Positions 41,988-51,318 are shown, counted from the first letter of the stretch. The stretch is 64,000 bases of DNA from Kistimonas scapharcae (GCF_039540975.1 NZ_BAABFL010000135.1:1-64000), one strand, 5' to 3'. Made by a program: numbers and translations. The notes: generated by a model from the letters alone, not told the origin.

Positions 41988-42017
41988 TTGACACATCAGC
42001 CTATACGCTTTTATCCA
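41988..42017 (+). promoter_or_regulatory. Possible promoter of motY
   Basis: Perfect -35 TTGACA (41988-41993), 18-base spacer, weak -10 TATCCA (42012-42017), about 135 bases before motY. No sigma-54 site was found in this gap. Confidence 0.25.
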
Positions 42018-42153
42018 AACTCGATCCTGCTATTGTCCTTTCCAAGGCCCAAGGGCTAACACCGCTACTATTACCGCCCATGCCATTTATGCCATGACTT
42101 TTTCACTAAACTAAAAGACAGAAGCAGTAGCAGTACGCTGGATTCATAAGGAT

Positions 42154-43155
42154 ATGAAGTGCAGTAACGTAGTTTTCCTGACGATGATCAGCGGTATGGT
42201 GGCCATGGGCGCCAAAGCCGGTAATTATTTGACACCGATGGATAACACCATCTGGCAGGTGGAGTCATCCATATTCGCCTGTAAACTGACCCAGCCCATC
42301 CCGCGCTTCGGCTCCGCAACCTTCATTGACGAAGCCGGTCTCCCCATGATGCTGCAGATTGAATCGCCCGTACTGAAAAAGCAGGCTGACACAATCACAG
42401 TGTTTTCTGCCCCCGCGCCCTGGCATCCGTTTGGCGCCAATGTCGAGCATGCCAGCAATCCGGTTCAGGATCAGGCCTATCGTCATGAACCGGGCGCCAC
42501 GGAATTACTGGACAAAATGAGCAATGGCCTTTGGGCACAGCTGGATATCCTGGCGAATACCCAGCTTAAACATCGGATAACGCTATCATCCGTGGGCATT
42601 GCCGATGTGATTGAACCCTTCAGTGAATGCCGGAAAACCCTGCTACCGGTGAATTTTGACCAGATCAAACACACGATTGTCTATTATGACTCCGGCCAGC
42701 AGGGTTACCGAAAGGATCATCACCCGTTCCTGCAGGACATGATTACCTATATCCTGGCCGACCCACGCGTCAACCGCATTGAAATTGACGGCCATACCGA
42801 CGGGATTGGCGATTCGCTGGCCAACAGAACACTGTCCATGGAGCGCTCGAATGCCATCAGTAGCCTGATGCTGAAGCGCGGGATTGCGGCATCCATGATC
42901 ACAACCCGCTACCACGGGGATCGCTATCCGGTTCGCTCCAACAACACCGCTGAAGGCCGGGCCAAGAACCGACGGGTTGAAATCCGCCTTTATCGCGATG
43001 AAAAGCCTAAACAGGCACCTGAGGCCGTAGAAAATGCCAGCAAAGAGCCACCCTCACTCTCCATGGCAAAAGAAGAAAACACGCTCGCCCAAAACGTCGA
43101 TGATTCAGAAACATTGGAAGAGGCCCCAGCCGCCACATCCCCAAAAGAAGAATAG
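42154..43155 (+). CDS. motY: MotY-like T-ring protein with OmpA peptidoglycan-binding domain
   Basis: 333 residues. Signal peptide ending MGAKA-G. The N-terminal domain has DNTIWQVESSIFACKLTQPIPRFGSATF, the MotY-specific part that contacts the basal body, and ends near residue 165. The OmpA-like domain (about 170-285) shows IEIDGHTDGIGDSLANRTLSMERS and EGRAKNRRVEIRL, which bind peptidoglycan. A 45-residue acidic tail is unusual. MotY forms the T-ring that recruits stators in Vibrio motors and is also used by lateral flagella. In the Vibrio lateral system motY lies next to lafK, as here. Confidence 0.85.
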   Translation: MKCSNVVFLTMISGMVAMGAKAGNYLTPMDNTIWQVESSIFACKLTQPIPRFGSATFIDEAGLPMMLQIESPVLKKQADTITVFSAPAPWHPFGANVEHASNPVQDQAYRHEPGATELLDKMSNGLWAQLDILANTQLKHRITLSSVGIADVIEPFSECRKTLLPVNFDQIKHTIVYYDSGQQGYRKDHHPFLQDMITYILADPRVNRIEIDGHTDGIGDSLANRTLSMERSNAISSLMLKRGIAASMITTRYHGDRYPVRSNNTAEGRAKNRRVEIRLYRDEKPKQAPEAVENASKEPPSLSMAKEENTLAQNVDDSETLEEAPAATSPKEE

Positions 43156-43341
43156 ATATTTGACGCTTTTTTCTTAAAAAAACACCAAAGAATTCCTCAC
43201 CACTTCGATTCATAAACCTGCCAAAAAACTTTAATGTTTTTTAGCAATAACCAACCAGACCGGCATCGTGAATTTGTCTATTTACGCCGATAAATCTGAA
43301 CAGGGGATGTTCTATATTTCAATTGTTCATAATTAAAAACA

Positions 43342-43384
43342 TTTCATATCTCATTGTTTTATTGAAGTTTTCATGGATATGAAA
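43342..43384. promoter_or_regulatory. Inverted repeat upstream of lafK
   Basis: Perfect 9-base arms TTTCATATC (43342-43350) and GATATGAAA (43376-43384) separated by 25 bases, 55-97 bases before the lafK ATG in an AT-rich gap. Could be a pair of operator half-sites or a leader hairpin. Confidence 0.35.
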
Positions 43385-43438
43385 AGCCGTAAGAACCAAT
43401 ATCAATACTGAGCATATTCTTGTCTGTTGCATACGGAA

Positions 43439-44797
43439 ATGACTAAACACAGCGTTCTCATGGTGGGAGAAACAGGCTTTGACTCGCCAGTCAGCCAACA
43501 GCTGACAACGCTGCCGTTTACCCTCGAAAAAGTGGTTGACTGCCTGTCAGCCATGCAAGTGATCCAACAGAAGAAAATTGACCTTATCATAGCCAGCGAT
43601 CAGCTGCCGGATGCCACCACGCTGGAATTCATCCAGCAGGTTGGCCGTCAGAATCCCATGCCTGCACTTGTGATTGCCTCTCCTGATGCCTGTGTTGAGG
43701 ATGCCGTTGCCGCTATCCATGCCGGCGCCAGCGATTTTATTGCCGGCAATATCACCCTGAAGCGACTGACGACCCTGCTGGAACAACAGCCTGTAGAAAC
43801 CCCGGAAGGCCCCATCGCTGCCTCAGATGCCAGTCGTTCCCTGTTAGCCATGGCACGGCAAGTGGCCAGCACGGATACTACCGTTCTTATCACTGGTAAC
43901 AGCGGTACCGGCAAAGAAGTTCTGGCGCATTTCATCCATCAGCACTCTCCCCGAAAGGCGCAGACCTTTATTGCCATCAATTGTGCCGCCATACCCGAAA
44001 ACCTGCTCGAAGCGGAGTTGTTCGGTTACGTGAAAGGCGCTTTCACTGGCGCCTATACCAGCCGCCCAGGCAAGTTCGAGCTCGCCAATGAAGGCACGCT
44101 CTTTCTGGATGAAATCGGGGAAATTGCAGGTTCTCTACAAGCCAAGCTACTCAGGGTCCTGCAAGAACGCGAGGTGGAGAGAATCGGCAGCCATCAAAGT
44201 ATTCGGCTCAATATCCGGATCATTGCCGCCACGAATCAGGATCTGGCCCGGCAAGTGAATGAAGGCACATTCCGTGAAGACCTGTTTTATCGCCTGAATG
44301 TTTTCCCGCTCCATTGCATGCCCCTTCGGGAGCGCCGGGAAGACATCCTGCCACTGGCCCGTCACTTTCTGGCCCGGACAGGACGCTGCCTGCAATTCAG
44401 CCCTTCTGCGGAACAGGCATTGTTAAATCATGACTGGCCCGGTAATGCCAGAGAGCTGGAAAATGTTGTTCAGCGGGCACTGGTGCTCACCACCGGTAAT
44501 ACCATTCAACCAGAAGCACTGATGTTGCCAGCAAACGGTACTCAGTCAACCACGACCACAAGCAGCCCAATCCGCTCCAACAAACTGCACAAACGAAATA
44601 GAACCCTGGAGCAGGAACACATCATCGACACCTTGCTGCAACACAAGGGGCACCGAACCCGTACGGCCGAAACCTTAGGCATTACAACCCGAACACTGCG
44701 TAACAAACTGGCCGATATTCGTCGTCAGGGCATCGATATTGAAGCCCTGATCGCCCAGTCAAAAACATCAGACGAACACCGATATCAGGGAGAATGA
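43439..44797 (+). CDS. lafK: LafK-type sigma-54-dependent flagellar master regulator
   Basis: 452 residues from ATG 43439; a TTG 12 bases upstream is possible. An N-terminal receiver-like domain (1-115) is degenerate: the phospho-Asp position in the DLIIASDQLPD strand reads Ser53-Asp54, so it is probably not phosphorylated. The AAA+ domain (about 125-365) has Walker A TGNSGTGKE, the sigma-54 contact GAFTGA at 200-205, Walker B TLFLDEIGE and RLNVFPL. A Fis-type HTH (about 385-440) closes it. It sits directly before fliE (4-base gap) and behind motY, the arrangement of LafK in lateral flagellar systems; polar FlrA/FleQ homologues are the alternative. It should activate sigma-54 promoters such as the one before flgB. 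Confidence 0.85.
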   Translation: MTKHSVLMVGETGFDSPVSQQLTTLPFTLEKVVDCLSAMQVIQQKKIDLIIASDQLPDATTLEFIQQVGRQNPMPALVIASPDACVEDAVAAIHAGASDFIAGNITLKRLTTLLEQQPVETPEGPIAASDASRSLLAMARQVASTDTTVLITGNSGTGKEVLAHFIHQHSPRKAQTFIAINCAAIPENLLEAELFGYVKGAFTGAYTSRPGKFELANEGTLFLDEIGEIAGSLQAKLLRVLQEREVERIGSHQSIRLNIRIIAATNQDLARQVNEGTFREDLFYRLNVFPLHCMPLRERREDILPLARHFLARTGRCLQFSPSAEQALLNHDWPGNARELENVVQRALVLTTGNTIQPEALMLPANGTQSTTTTSSPIRSNKLHKRNRTLEQEHIIDTLLQHKGHRTRTAETLGITTRTLRNKLADIRRQGIDIEALIAQSKTSDEHRYQGE

Positions 44798-44801
44798 GGA
44801 A

Positions 44802-45131
44802 ATGATCAAACCTGTCGGCGATGACGTACCAATGCTCAACCTTGGACAACCGATCAATATCGGCCAGCGCACGCCCGTCGACCTGAGCCAGTTTGGCCGC
44901 GTGGATGATCAGCCGTCATTCAGTTCCCTGCTCAAACAGGCGCTGGATCACGTCAACAGTTTGCAGCAGGACACCAGTAACCGGATGCGAGCCATCGAAA
45001 CCGGTGCCAGTACCGATCTGGTTGGCACCATGATTGCCGCCCAGAAGTCCAGCCTGTCCTTCCAGGCACTGATGCAGGTACGTAACAAGGTCGTTTCCGC
45101 CTACGAAGAAGTCATGCGGATGCAGATTTAA
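44802..45131 (+). CDS. fliE: Flagellar hook-basal body adaptor FliE
   Basis: 109 residues with GAGGA before ATG 44802. The C-terminal segment LVGTMIAAQKSSLSFQALMQVRNKVVSAYEEVMRMQI is the FliE signature, close to identical in most species; the N-terminal half is variable. FliE joins the MS-ring to the proximal rod and forms part of the export conduit. The start is 4 bases after the lafK stop, and fliF follows 23 bases later, so it heads the fliEFGHIJ operon together with lafK. Confidence 0.95.
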   Translation: MIKPVGDDVPMLNLGQPINIGQRTPVDLSQFGRVDDQPSFSSLLKQALDHVNSLQQDTSNRMRAIETGASTDLVGTMIAAQKSSLSFQALMQVRNKVVSAYEEVMRMQI

Positions 45132-45154
45132 CCGAATAGTGCAGGCAGGGCACC

Positions 45155-46777
45155 ATGGCAGACGAGCACACACCGCCAGCAGTAAAACACGAGTACCAGA
45201 GCCGCTGGCAACAGGTACTTACCCGGGTCAGCACCATGATCCGGGAAAACCCGAAATACCAGGGACTGATGCTGATCAGCCTGGCAGGGTCGCTGGCGCT
45301 CGCCATCGTCCTGGTGATCTGGTCAAACAGCACCGACTACCAGCCCCTCTATGGTAGCCAGGAGATCTACGATGTCGGCGGTGTCACGGATGCCCTGGAG
45401 CAGGCCGGTATCGCTTACCGTGTTCACCCTGGTAGTGGGCAGATATTGGTTGATGCGGCCCGTCTGCCGGAAGCCCGGATGCAATTGGCTGCGGCCGGCA
45501 TCAAGCCGGAAAAACCCGAAGGATTGGAAGTGCTCGATAAAGAACAGCCTCTCGGGACTAGCCAGTTTCTGGAAAATGTACGCTATCGCCGGGGGCTGGA
45601 AGGCGAACTTGCCCGCACGATCATCAGCCTCCGGCAGGTGAGGAATGCCCGGGTCCATCTGGCACTGCCTCGTAAGAGCGCCTTTGTCAGAAAGGCAGAA
45701 AAGCCGTCAGCCTCGGTCTTTGTGGATCTGCTTCCCGGCCAGATGCTCGACAAAACCCAGGTGGAAGCTATCGTCAACCTGATTGCCGGCAGCGTGCCCG
45801 GCATGTCACGTGAATCTATTTCCATTGTTGACCAGCACGGCACCCTCCTCTCGCGGGAGCTGGCCATGAGCAACAATGGTCTGGACCTGGCCGAGCGCCA
45901 GCTGGACTACATCGACAAGCTGGAACAAACCTACGAGAACCGCGTAAGTGCACTGCTTGAACCGATCGTGGGCTATGGCAATTTCCGGGTTGAGGTGTCT
46001 GCCGATGTGGATCTGAATCGAATTGAGCAAACGTCCGAGGAATATGACCCGCAAGCACAGGCTATTCGGAGTGAACACTCCAGCGAACGACATGAAACCG
46101 GTAACGCCACCAAGACCCCTGGGGCGCTCAGCAACGAACCCGCTCAAACCAGTGATGAACAAACTGCAGCCAAGGAAGTGGGCCAGAAAGAGTTCACCCG
46201 TAACTATGAGGTCGATCGTGTCGTCAAGCATGTCACCCGGCAGCAGGGTACCATCAACCGTTTAAGTGTTGCGGTTGTCCTGAATGAAAGCGCCATGGCA
46301 GGCGGCAGCGTTCAGATGGAAAACCTGCAGCAGCTGGTGCGTGATGCCATCGGTTTCACCGAGGCTCGAAACGACCAGATCAGCATTCATACCGCCAACT
46401 TTGTCGTCAACGACGCCATTGCCGATAACGGGATAGCCTGGTGGGAATCCCCCCAGCTCCTCTATTACTTCCGCTACCTGATTGGCGGCATTTTGAGCCT
46501 CGCCGTCATCATGTTCCTGCTGCGCCCACTGGTACAGCGTATTGTCAGCCCACCCGAACCACTACCCGCGCCGGTGGATGAAGCCGCCGAAGCCGCCGCT
46601 GCGTTCAAGGCCGCCCATCCGGACCTGGGGCTGTTCAGCGACGAATCCCTTTCCCTGCTGCCACCGGAAGTGGCGGATTTTGAAACCCAGCTCGTGAGCG
46701 CCCGGAAACTGGCTCACAAGGAACCGGAACGGGTAGCCCAAGTCGTCAAAATGTGGATGAGTTCAACGGAATCATAA
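45155..46777 (+). CDS. fliF: Flagellar MS-ring protein FliF
   Basis: 540 residues. Two membrane spans (about 33-52 and 430-452) enclose the periplasmic ring-building motifs (YQPLYG, ALEQAGIAYRV, then LARTIISLRQVRNARVHLALPR), with a charged variable loop in the middle. The cytoplasmic C-terminus ends LAHKEPERVAQVVKMWMSS, the FliG-binding helix. The length is near the family norm of 550. It forms the transmembrane ring on which switch and export gate assemble. The stop TAA shares one base with the fliG start. Confidence 0.96.
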   Translation: MADEHTPPAVKHEYQSRWQQVLTRVSTMIRENPKYQGLMLISLAGSLALAIVLVIWSNSTDYQPLYGSQEIYDVGGVTDALEQAGIAYRVHPGSGQILVDAARLPEARMQLAAAGIKPEKPEGLEVLDKEQPLGTSQFLENVRYRRGLEGELARTIISLRQVRNARVHLALPRKSAFVRKAEKPSASVFVDLLPGQMLDKTQVEAIVNLIAGSVPGMSRESISIVDQHGTLLSRELAMSNNGLDLAERQLDYIDKLEQTYENRVSALLEPIVGYGNFRVEVSADVDLNRIEQTSEEYDPQAQAIRSEHSSERHETGNATKTPGALSNEPAQTSDEQTAAKEVGQKEFTRNYEVDRVVKHVTRQQGTINRLSVAVVLNESAMAGGSVQMENLQQLVRDAIGFTEARNDQISIHTANFVVNDAIADNGIAWWESPQLLYYFRYLIGGILSLAVIMFLLRPLVQRIVSPPEPLPAPVDEAAEAAAAFKAAHPDLGLFSDESLSLLPPEVADFETQLVSARKLAHKEPERVAQVVKMWMSSTES

Positions 46778-47793
46778 TGACTACAGATAACAACAAGATC
46801 AGCCAGACAGCCCGAAATGTTGCTGTTCTCCTGCTGAGCCTGGGTGAGAAAGGTGCCGCCCATGTGTTCAAACACCTCAGTAAACAGGAAGTTCGTCAGA
46901 TCACCATGGCCATGGCCACCATGCCCCCCCTGCGCCGGGATGAGGTACAAACCATCCTGAGCCAGTTTTTCCATGAATACCGTTATGAGGCCGGCTTCAT
47001 CGGCGGTACCCAGCAATATCTCGAGAAAAGCCTCCAGTTGGCCATGGGCGAAAAAGACGCCACGAAAATGCTCGAATCCATCTTTGGACATGAGGAAACC
47101 GGCAACGGCCTGGAGATGATCAAGTGGATGGGAGCGTCCACTATCGCCGAACTGATCGCCCATGAGCACCCACAGCTGCAGGCCGTCTTACTGGCCAACC
47201 TGGACTCCAAGCAAGCCTCAGATGTACTCAAGCGGTTACCCATGCATACCCATAACGATCTGCTGTCACGGGTCGCCAAACTGGAAGAGTTACATCCGGC
47301 CATCATCCAGGAACTCAATGCCATGTTTGATGACAACATGGTCGAGCTGAACTCCGGCCACAACACCACCATCAGTGGCATGCGCCAGGTCGCCGACATC
47401 ATGAACCGACTCAGCGAGGATGAAACCAAAAGCCTGCTGTCTCATTTCAAGGAAATGGATGAGAGCCTGGCTGAAGAGCTTGAAAACCACATGTTTGTCT
47501 TTGACAACCTGGCGAAAGTCAATGATGAAGCTATCAACCGGATCATTGCCGAAGTGCCTCAGGATGTCCTGGTTATGGCGCTGAAGGGGGCACCAGAGGA
47601 ACTCATGGACATGATATTCAACAATATGGCCAAGAGTTCCGCCAAATACCTGCAGGATGACATTGATAACCTGGGTAGTGTCCGGGCCAGTCAGGTGCAG
47701 GCCGCCCGTAAGGAAATGCTGGATACAGCCCGGCGACTCGCTGATGAAGGCGAGATCGAGCTGAACTTCAGAGATGAAGAGATGATTGAATAA
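46777..47793 (+). CDS. fliG: Flagellar motor switch protein FliG
   Basis: 338 residues from ATG 46777, which overlaps the fliF stop (TAATG); an upstream in-frame start at 46753 lies inside fliF. Three armadillo-like domains in family order: N-terminal FliF-binding region with LLLSLGEKGAAHVFKHLS, middle EHPQ motif (HEHPQLQAVLLANL), and C-terminal torque helix with EVPQDVLVMALKGAPEELMDMIFNNMAKSSAKYLQDDI. It transmits stator force to the rotor with FliM and FliN, which are not in the window. Confidence 0.96.
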   Translation: MTTDNNKISQTARNVAVLLLSLGEKGAAHVFKHLSKQEVRQITMAMATMPPLRRDEVQTILSQFFHEYRYEAGFIGGTQQYLEKSLQLAMGEKDATKMLESIFGHEETGNGLEMIKWMGASTIAELIAHEHPQLQAVLLANLDSKQASDVLKRLPMHTHNDLLSRVAKLEELHPAIIQELNAMFDDNMVELNSGHNTTISGMRQVADIMNRLSEDETKSLLSHFKEMDESLAEELENHMFVFDNLAKVNDEAINRIIAEVPQDVLVMALKGAPEELMDMIFNNMAKSSAKYLQDDIDNLGSVRASQVQAARKEMLDTARRLADEGEIELNFRDEEMIE

Positions 47794-47819
47794 CACGCCA
47801 AACACGCAGGGATCGCGCC

Positions 47820-48689
47820 ATGAAACAGTCAAGTCGTGTTATTCGGGGATCAGGGGAACAGTGCCAGCGGGTCAGCTTCCCGGCCTTCCGCCGTCCCCCC
47901 CGGCAGGACGCACTGGCGATCCGGCCAGACGAAGCGGAAGCCCCCCCTTCAAGGGTTGTCCAGGAGCCCCTGGCGGCAGATTCCGATTACCCTGACATCA
48001 ACGCCCTGATTGATCAGGACAGCGCTTATATGCAGGCCAATAGCGCGCAGGGCTTTGCGGATGGATATCGTCAGGGCATGGCGCTGGCGCGTAAAGATGG
48101 CTATGAACAGGGCCACCAGCAAGGGCTAGAGGAAGGTCGAACAGAGGGGCTGGCGGAAGGCCGTCAGGAAGGCTTTGAACAGGGACTGAAGGAAGGCATC
48201 ACCAGCGGTCGCGAACAAGCGTACAAAGAGGCGCTGGCGAGTAGTGAACAGGAAATTAATGCCCTGGTGGCGCAGCTGAACGGTCTCCTGACAAATGTTC
48301 GCAGCCTCTATGAGAATCGACGGGATGAAATGAGTGAATGGCTGTCCACACTGGTGGATACGATTGTCCGGCAGATCATCCGTAGTGAGCCAAAGAGTCG
48401 TCCGGAACAAATTTACCGGGTCATCCGCAATACCTTACAAAGTCTGCCAGGCAACGATGGCACCTTCCAGATTTATCTTAATCCCGTGGATTCCGAACGC
48501 CTGCTGCAGTTCAAACCGGAACTCCGTCAACAGTGGGAGATTTTTGCCGCCGCCGAGATTGAACCCGGTAACTGCCGGATTGAAAACGGTGAACTGGAAG
48601 CGGAAGCCAACATTGAACAACGCATCCAGGACTGTCTCGACATGGTTCGCCTTTACATGCCGGATGAAATCGAGGAGCGGTTATCATGA
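47820..48689 (+). CDS. fliH: Flagellar export stator-like protein FliH
   Basis: 289 residues. A Pro-rich variable N-terminus is followed by a long run of Gly-x-x-x-Gly repeats (about 78-130, for example GYEQGHQQGLEEG), the FliH hallmark that forms packed helices, then a C-terminal domain that binds FliI (about 165-285). It forms the peripheral stalk that links FliI to the C-ring. The stop overlaps the fliI start by ATGA (48686-48689). Longer than E. coli FliH (235), mainly from the extended N-terminus and repeats. Confidence 0.93.
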   Translation: MKQSSRVIRGSGEQCQRVSFPAFRRPPRQDALAIRPDEAEAPPSRVVQEPLAADSDYPDINALIDQDSAYMQANSAQGFADGYRQGMALARKDGYEQGHQQGLEEGRTEGLAEGRQEGFEQGLKEGITSGREQAYKEALASSEQEINALVAQLNGLLTNVRSLYENRRDEMSEWLSTLVDTIVRQIIRSEPKSRPEQIYRVIRNTLQSLPGNDGTFQIYLNPVDSERLLQFKPELRQQWEIFAAAEIEPGNCRIENGELEAEANIEQRIQDCLDMVRLYMPDEIEERLS

Positions 48690-50065
48690 CCCCATCCGGA
48701 GATGAGGGGCATGGCCTGACACTGGCAGACCGGATCCAGTCCCTGCCCGTTGCCCGCATCTATGGACGGTTGACCAAAATGACCGGCCTGGTTCTGGAAG
48801 CCTCCGGCTGCCAGCTGGCGGTGGGTGACCGTTGCCGGATTGAATCACGACGGGAGAAACGTTGCCTGGAAGCCGAAGTCGTGGGCTTCAACGATTCTGT
48901 CCATTTTCTGATGTCGCTGGGCAATGCCAGTGGCCTGCAACCCGGGGACCGGGTATTACCCCTCGGCCACGATATGGCGATTCCGGTCGGCAACCGTTTC
49001 CTCGGCCGCGTCATCAATGGCCTGGCAGAACCCCTGGATAGCCAGGGCAGCATTCGCCCTGACGACACCATTCCCCTGAGCAGTCCACCGATCAACCCGC
49101 TGCATCGTAAACCCATTACAGACCCACTGGATGTCGGCGTCAGGGCCATCAATGGCCTGCTGTGCGTGGGTAAAGGGCAACGACTTGGACTGATGGCCGG
49201 CAGCGGGGTCGGCAAGAGTGTCCTGCTGAGCATGATGACCCGCAATACCACGGCGGATATCACCGTCGTCGGCATGATCGGTGAACGGGGGCGTGAGGTG
49301 AAGGAATTCATCGAACATACCCTTGGCCCTGAGGGACTGGCACGTACCGTGGTCATCGCCGCTCCCGCCGACGAGTCTCCGGTTATGCGCCTTCGCGCCG
49401 CCTTACTGTGTCACCGGATGGCAGAATACTATCGCGACCAGGGACAGGATGTTCTGCTGCTGATGGACTCCCTGACCCGCTATGCCCAGGCCCAGCGGGA
49501 AATCGCCTTATCAGTCGGGGAACCGCCAGCTACAAGGGGATATACCCCTTCCGTTTTCAGCCAGATTCCCAAACTGGTGGAGCGGGCCGGAAACGGGATT
49601 GAAGGGAGCGGTTCCATCACCGCTTTTTATACAGTGCTGTCCGAAGGGGATGATTTGCAGGATCCTGTCGCTGATGCCGCCCGGTCAATTCTGGACGGAC
49701 ATATCGTCCTCAGCCGTGAGCTGGCGGACAGCGGTCACTATCCCGCCATTGATATTGAATCTTCCATCAGCAGGGCCATGCCGCAAATCGCCGACGAGAC
49801 ACAACAGAAAGCGGCTCAAGTCTTCCGCCACTATTACTCCCGCTATCACCAGTTCCGGGACATGATGGCCATCGGCGCCTACCAGCGTGGGGCCGATCCG
49901 GAGCTGGATCGCGCCATTCAGCTTTACCCGCTGATGCAGGGCTATCTCAGGCAGGGCATGTATGAACGGATTGATCATGCCAGCTGTATCCAGCAACTCT
50001 ATTCACTGTGGCAGGGCGGCACTACGCCCGCGCCAACCCCTGGTAACGATACGGAGGTCGCATGA
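48686..50065 (+). CDS. fliI: Flagellar export ATPase FliI
   Basis: 459 residues. Walker A AGSGVGKS at about 171-178, Walker B LLLMDSLTRYAQAQREIAL, and the type III export ATPase signature PPATRGYTPSVF are all intact. The N-terminal beta-barrel-like domain carries GRLTKMTGLVLEASG. It energises export of rod, hook and filament subunits with FliH and FliJ. It overlaps fliH by 4 bases and fliJ by 4 bases (ATGA), indicating tight translational coupling. Confidence 0.97.
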   Translation: MTPSGDEGHGLTLADRIQSLPVARIYGRLTKMTGLVLEASGCQLAVGDRCRIESRREKRCLEAEVVGFNDSVHFLMSLGNASGLQPGDRVLPLGHDMAIPVGNRFLGRVINGLAEPLDSQGSIRPDDTIPLSSPPINPLHRKPITDPLDVGVRAINGLLCVGKGQRLGLMAGSGVGKSVLLSMMTRNTTADITVVGMIGERGREVKEFIEHTLGPEGLARTVVIAAPADESPVMRLRAALLCHRMAEYYRDQGQDVLLLMDSLTRYAQAQREIALSVGEPPATRGYTPSVFSQIPKLVERAGNGIEGSGSITAFYTVLSEGDDLQDPVADAARSILDGHIVLSRELADSGHYPAIDIESSISRAMPQIADETQQKAAQVFRHYYSRYHQFRDMMAIGAYQRGADPELDRAIQLYPLMQGYLRQGMYERIDHASCIQQLYSLWQGGTTPAPTPGNDTEVA

Positions 50066-50502
50066 GCACATCAGTCCAGCTCCTGGAGAAATGTCTGGAA
50101 ATTCAGCAGCAGCGCTACCGGGAAGCGATGAAAAAAGCCCTTCAGTCAGAGCAGAGCCTGAATCAGCAGCGTGACCAGCTGAACTACCTGCAGCAGGCCA
50201 TAAATGACTACCGGACTGGCACCGATACCCAGGTGACGCCCATGTCCGTGATCAACCTGATCCGCTTTCGAAACCTGCTCCAGCAGGTGGCGGACTTACA
50301 GCACCAGCGGGTAGACCGAGGCCAGGAGGAATACAACCAGCTAAGCCTGCAGGCCGCAGGCGAGCATCGAAAGCTCAAGGCAATGGAAAAATTACTGGAA
50401 AAAATACAGCAGAAAAGCCGCATGAAGCTTATCAAGAGTGAACAGAAAATGCTGGATGATCATGCTATCCGGCAATACATTGATCAGCGTCAGGATGCCT
50501 GA
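50062..50502 (+). CDS. fliJ: Flagellar export protein FliJ
   Basis: 146 residues, nearly all predicted alpha-helical coiled coil rich in Gln, Arg and Lys (LEKCLEIQQQRYREAMKKAL near the start), the usual look of FliJ. Sequence conservation in the family is low, so the call rests on length, coiled coil and the position after fliI with an ATGA overlap. FliJ acts as the central stalk in the export ATPase. It ends immediately against the convergent flgN stop with no base between them. Confidence 0.88.
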   Translation: MSTSVQLLEKCLEIQQQRYREAMKKALQSEQSLNQQRDQLNYLQQAINDYRTGTDTQVTPMSVINLIRFRNLLQQVADLQHQRVDRGQEEYNQLSLQAAGEHRKLKAMEKLLEKIQQKSRMKLIKSEQKMLDDHAIRQYIDQRQDA

Positions 50503-50508
50503 TCAGGC
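50497..50508. repeat. Perfect palindrome spanning the fliJ/flgN stop junction
   Basis: GCCTGATCAGGC, a perfect 12-base palindrome centred between 50502 and 50503, the last base of fliJ and the last base of the convergent flgN. Both TGA stops come from it (TGA on plus, TCA on plus for the minus strand). Confidence 0.75.
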
Positions 50509-50988
50509 CCGGTCGATATTCCTCGGACGGCTGGCGCGCTCCAGCTGACCACCCTGATTGTAGCCAGGCTGAGCCACTGAATTTCCCCAAAACAATTCCA
50601 CCAGCCTGGCCGTGGCTGAACGTAGTCGTCCCTGTAAGCGGCCATTCATCAGGTTCATCTCACGGCAGCGTACCATCTGCTTTCTGATGGTTGTCCAAAG
50701 CTCACGTGCGTCATCCTGAACCTCTGCAGGCAATCCGGTAATCCACTGATTCATTCCCGCCATATCGGTGGTCAACCCTTGGGATGTCAGGAGCTGGTTT
50801 CTCTGTGATGCATCTGTTTCCAGCTCTTCAATCAACCCCGACAGCCGACTGCTTTCCTGCTCCAGGGAGGCCATGTCACGAGCCAGCAGGTACTGGTATT
50901 GCTGCTCCAGTAATTGCTCCATCCGGGTCAGAAGGCGATTGGTTTGACGCAGGGCTGTGAGCGTTGAGTCGGAAGCGGTAGTGGTCAT
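50503..50988 (-). CDS. flgN: FlgN-type flagellar export chaperone
   Basis: 161 residues, helical throughout, with a central LLEQQYQYLLARDMASLEQESSRLSGLIEELE region like FlgN family proteins, which hold FlgK and FlgL for export. The family is weakly conserved; the call is strengthened by a 4-base ATGA overlap with flgM, its usual partner. In the Vibrio lateral system flgM and flgN sit beside flgA; here they lie after flgL, next to fliJ. Confidence 0.8.
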   Translation of the reverse strand: MTTTASDSTLTALRQTNRLLTRMEQLLEQQYQYLLARDMASLEQESSRLSGLIEELETDASQRNQLLTSQGLTTDMAGMNQWITGLPAEVQDDARELWTTIRKQMVRCREMNLMNGRLQGRLRSATARLVELFWGNSVAQPGYNQGGQLERASRPRNIDRA

Positions 50989-51284
50989 GAGTCGATATCC
51001 TGAAGGAAACTCTCAAATTGCTGGATTTTTTTGGCCAGTAACTCCCTGTCGATGGGCATTTTTCCGGACTGGATGGCTTCCCGCAGAGACTCTACTTTTG
51101 CCATATCAATCACCGGCAGTTGCTCTACCTCATCTTCCAGAATGCCCAACAAACGAGCCTGGTCACTCAATTCCAATCGATCTGTGCCGGTAATGGCCGA
51201 AGGGGCTGGCACCTGCCGGGTAGCCGTCATCCCCGATAGCCGAGCGCCAGAACTCGGCTTATTCACTCCACTGATTCTGGACAT
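50985..51284 (-). CDS. flgM: Anti-sigma-28 factor FlgM
   Basis: 99 residues from ATG 51284. The disordered Ser/Ala-rich N-terminal half and the C-terminal helices (LPVIDMAKVESLREAIQSGKMPIDRELLAKKI) match FlgM, whose C-terminus binds FliA. The SGKMP-ID-LAKK pattern is the strongest match. It holds sigma-28 inactive until the hook is complete and it is exported. A possible sigma-28 promoter lies just upstream, as expected for feedback control. Confidence 0.88.
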   Translation of the reverse strand: MSRISGVNKPSSGARLSGMTATRQVPAPSAITGTDRLELSDQARLLGILEDEVEQLPVIDMAKVESLREAIQSGKMPIDRELLAKKIQQFESFLQDIDS

Positions 51285-51318
51285 GGCAGACTCTTTTTTC
51301 CGATCGTTCTGAATCAAA

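Noticed and set aside
43286..43293. Perfect sigma-28 -10 sequence GCCGATAA before lafK
   Set aside because: No matching -35 element at 15-16 bases upstream, and control of the top-tier regulator by sigma-28 would be unexpected; kept only as a curiosity.
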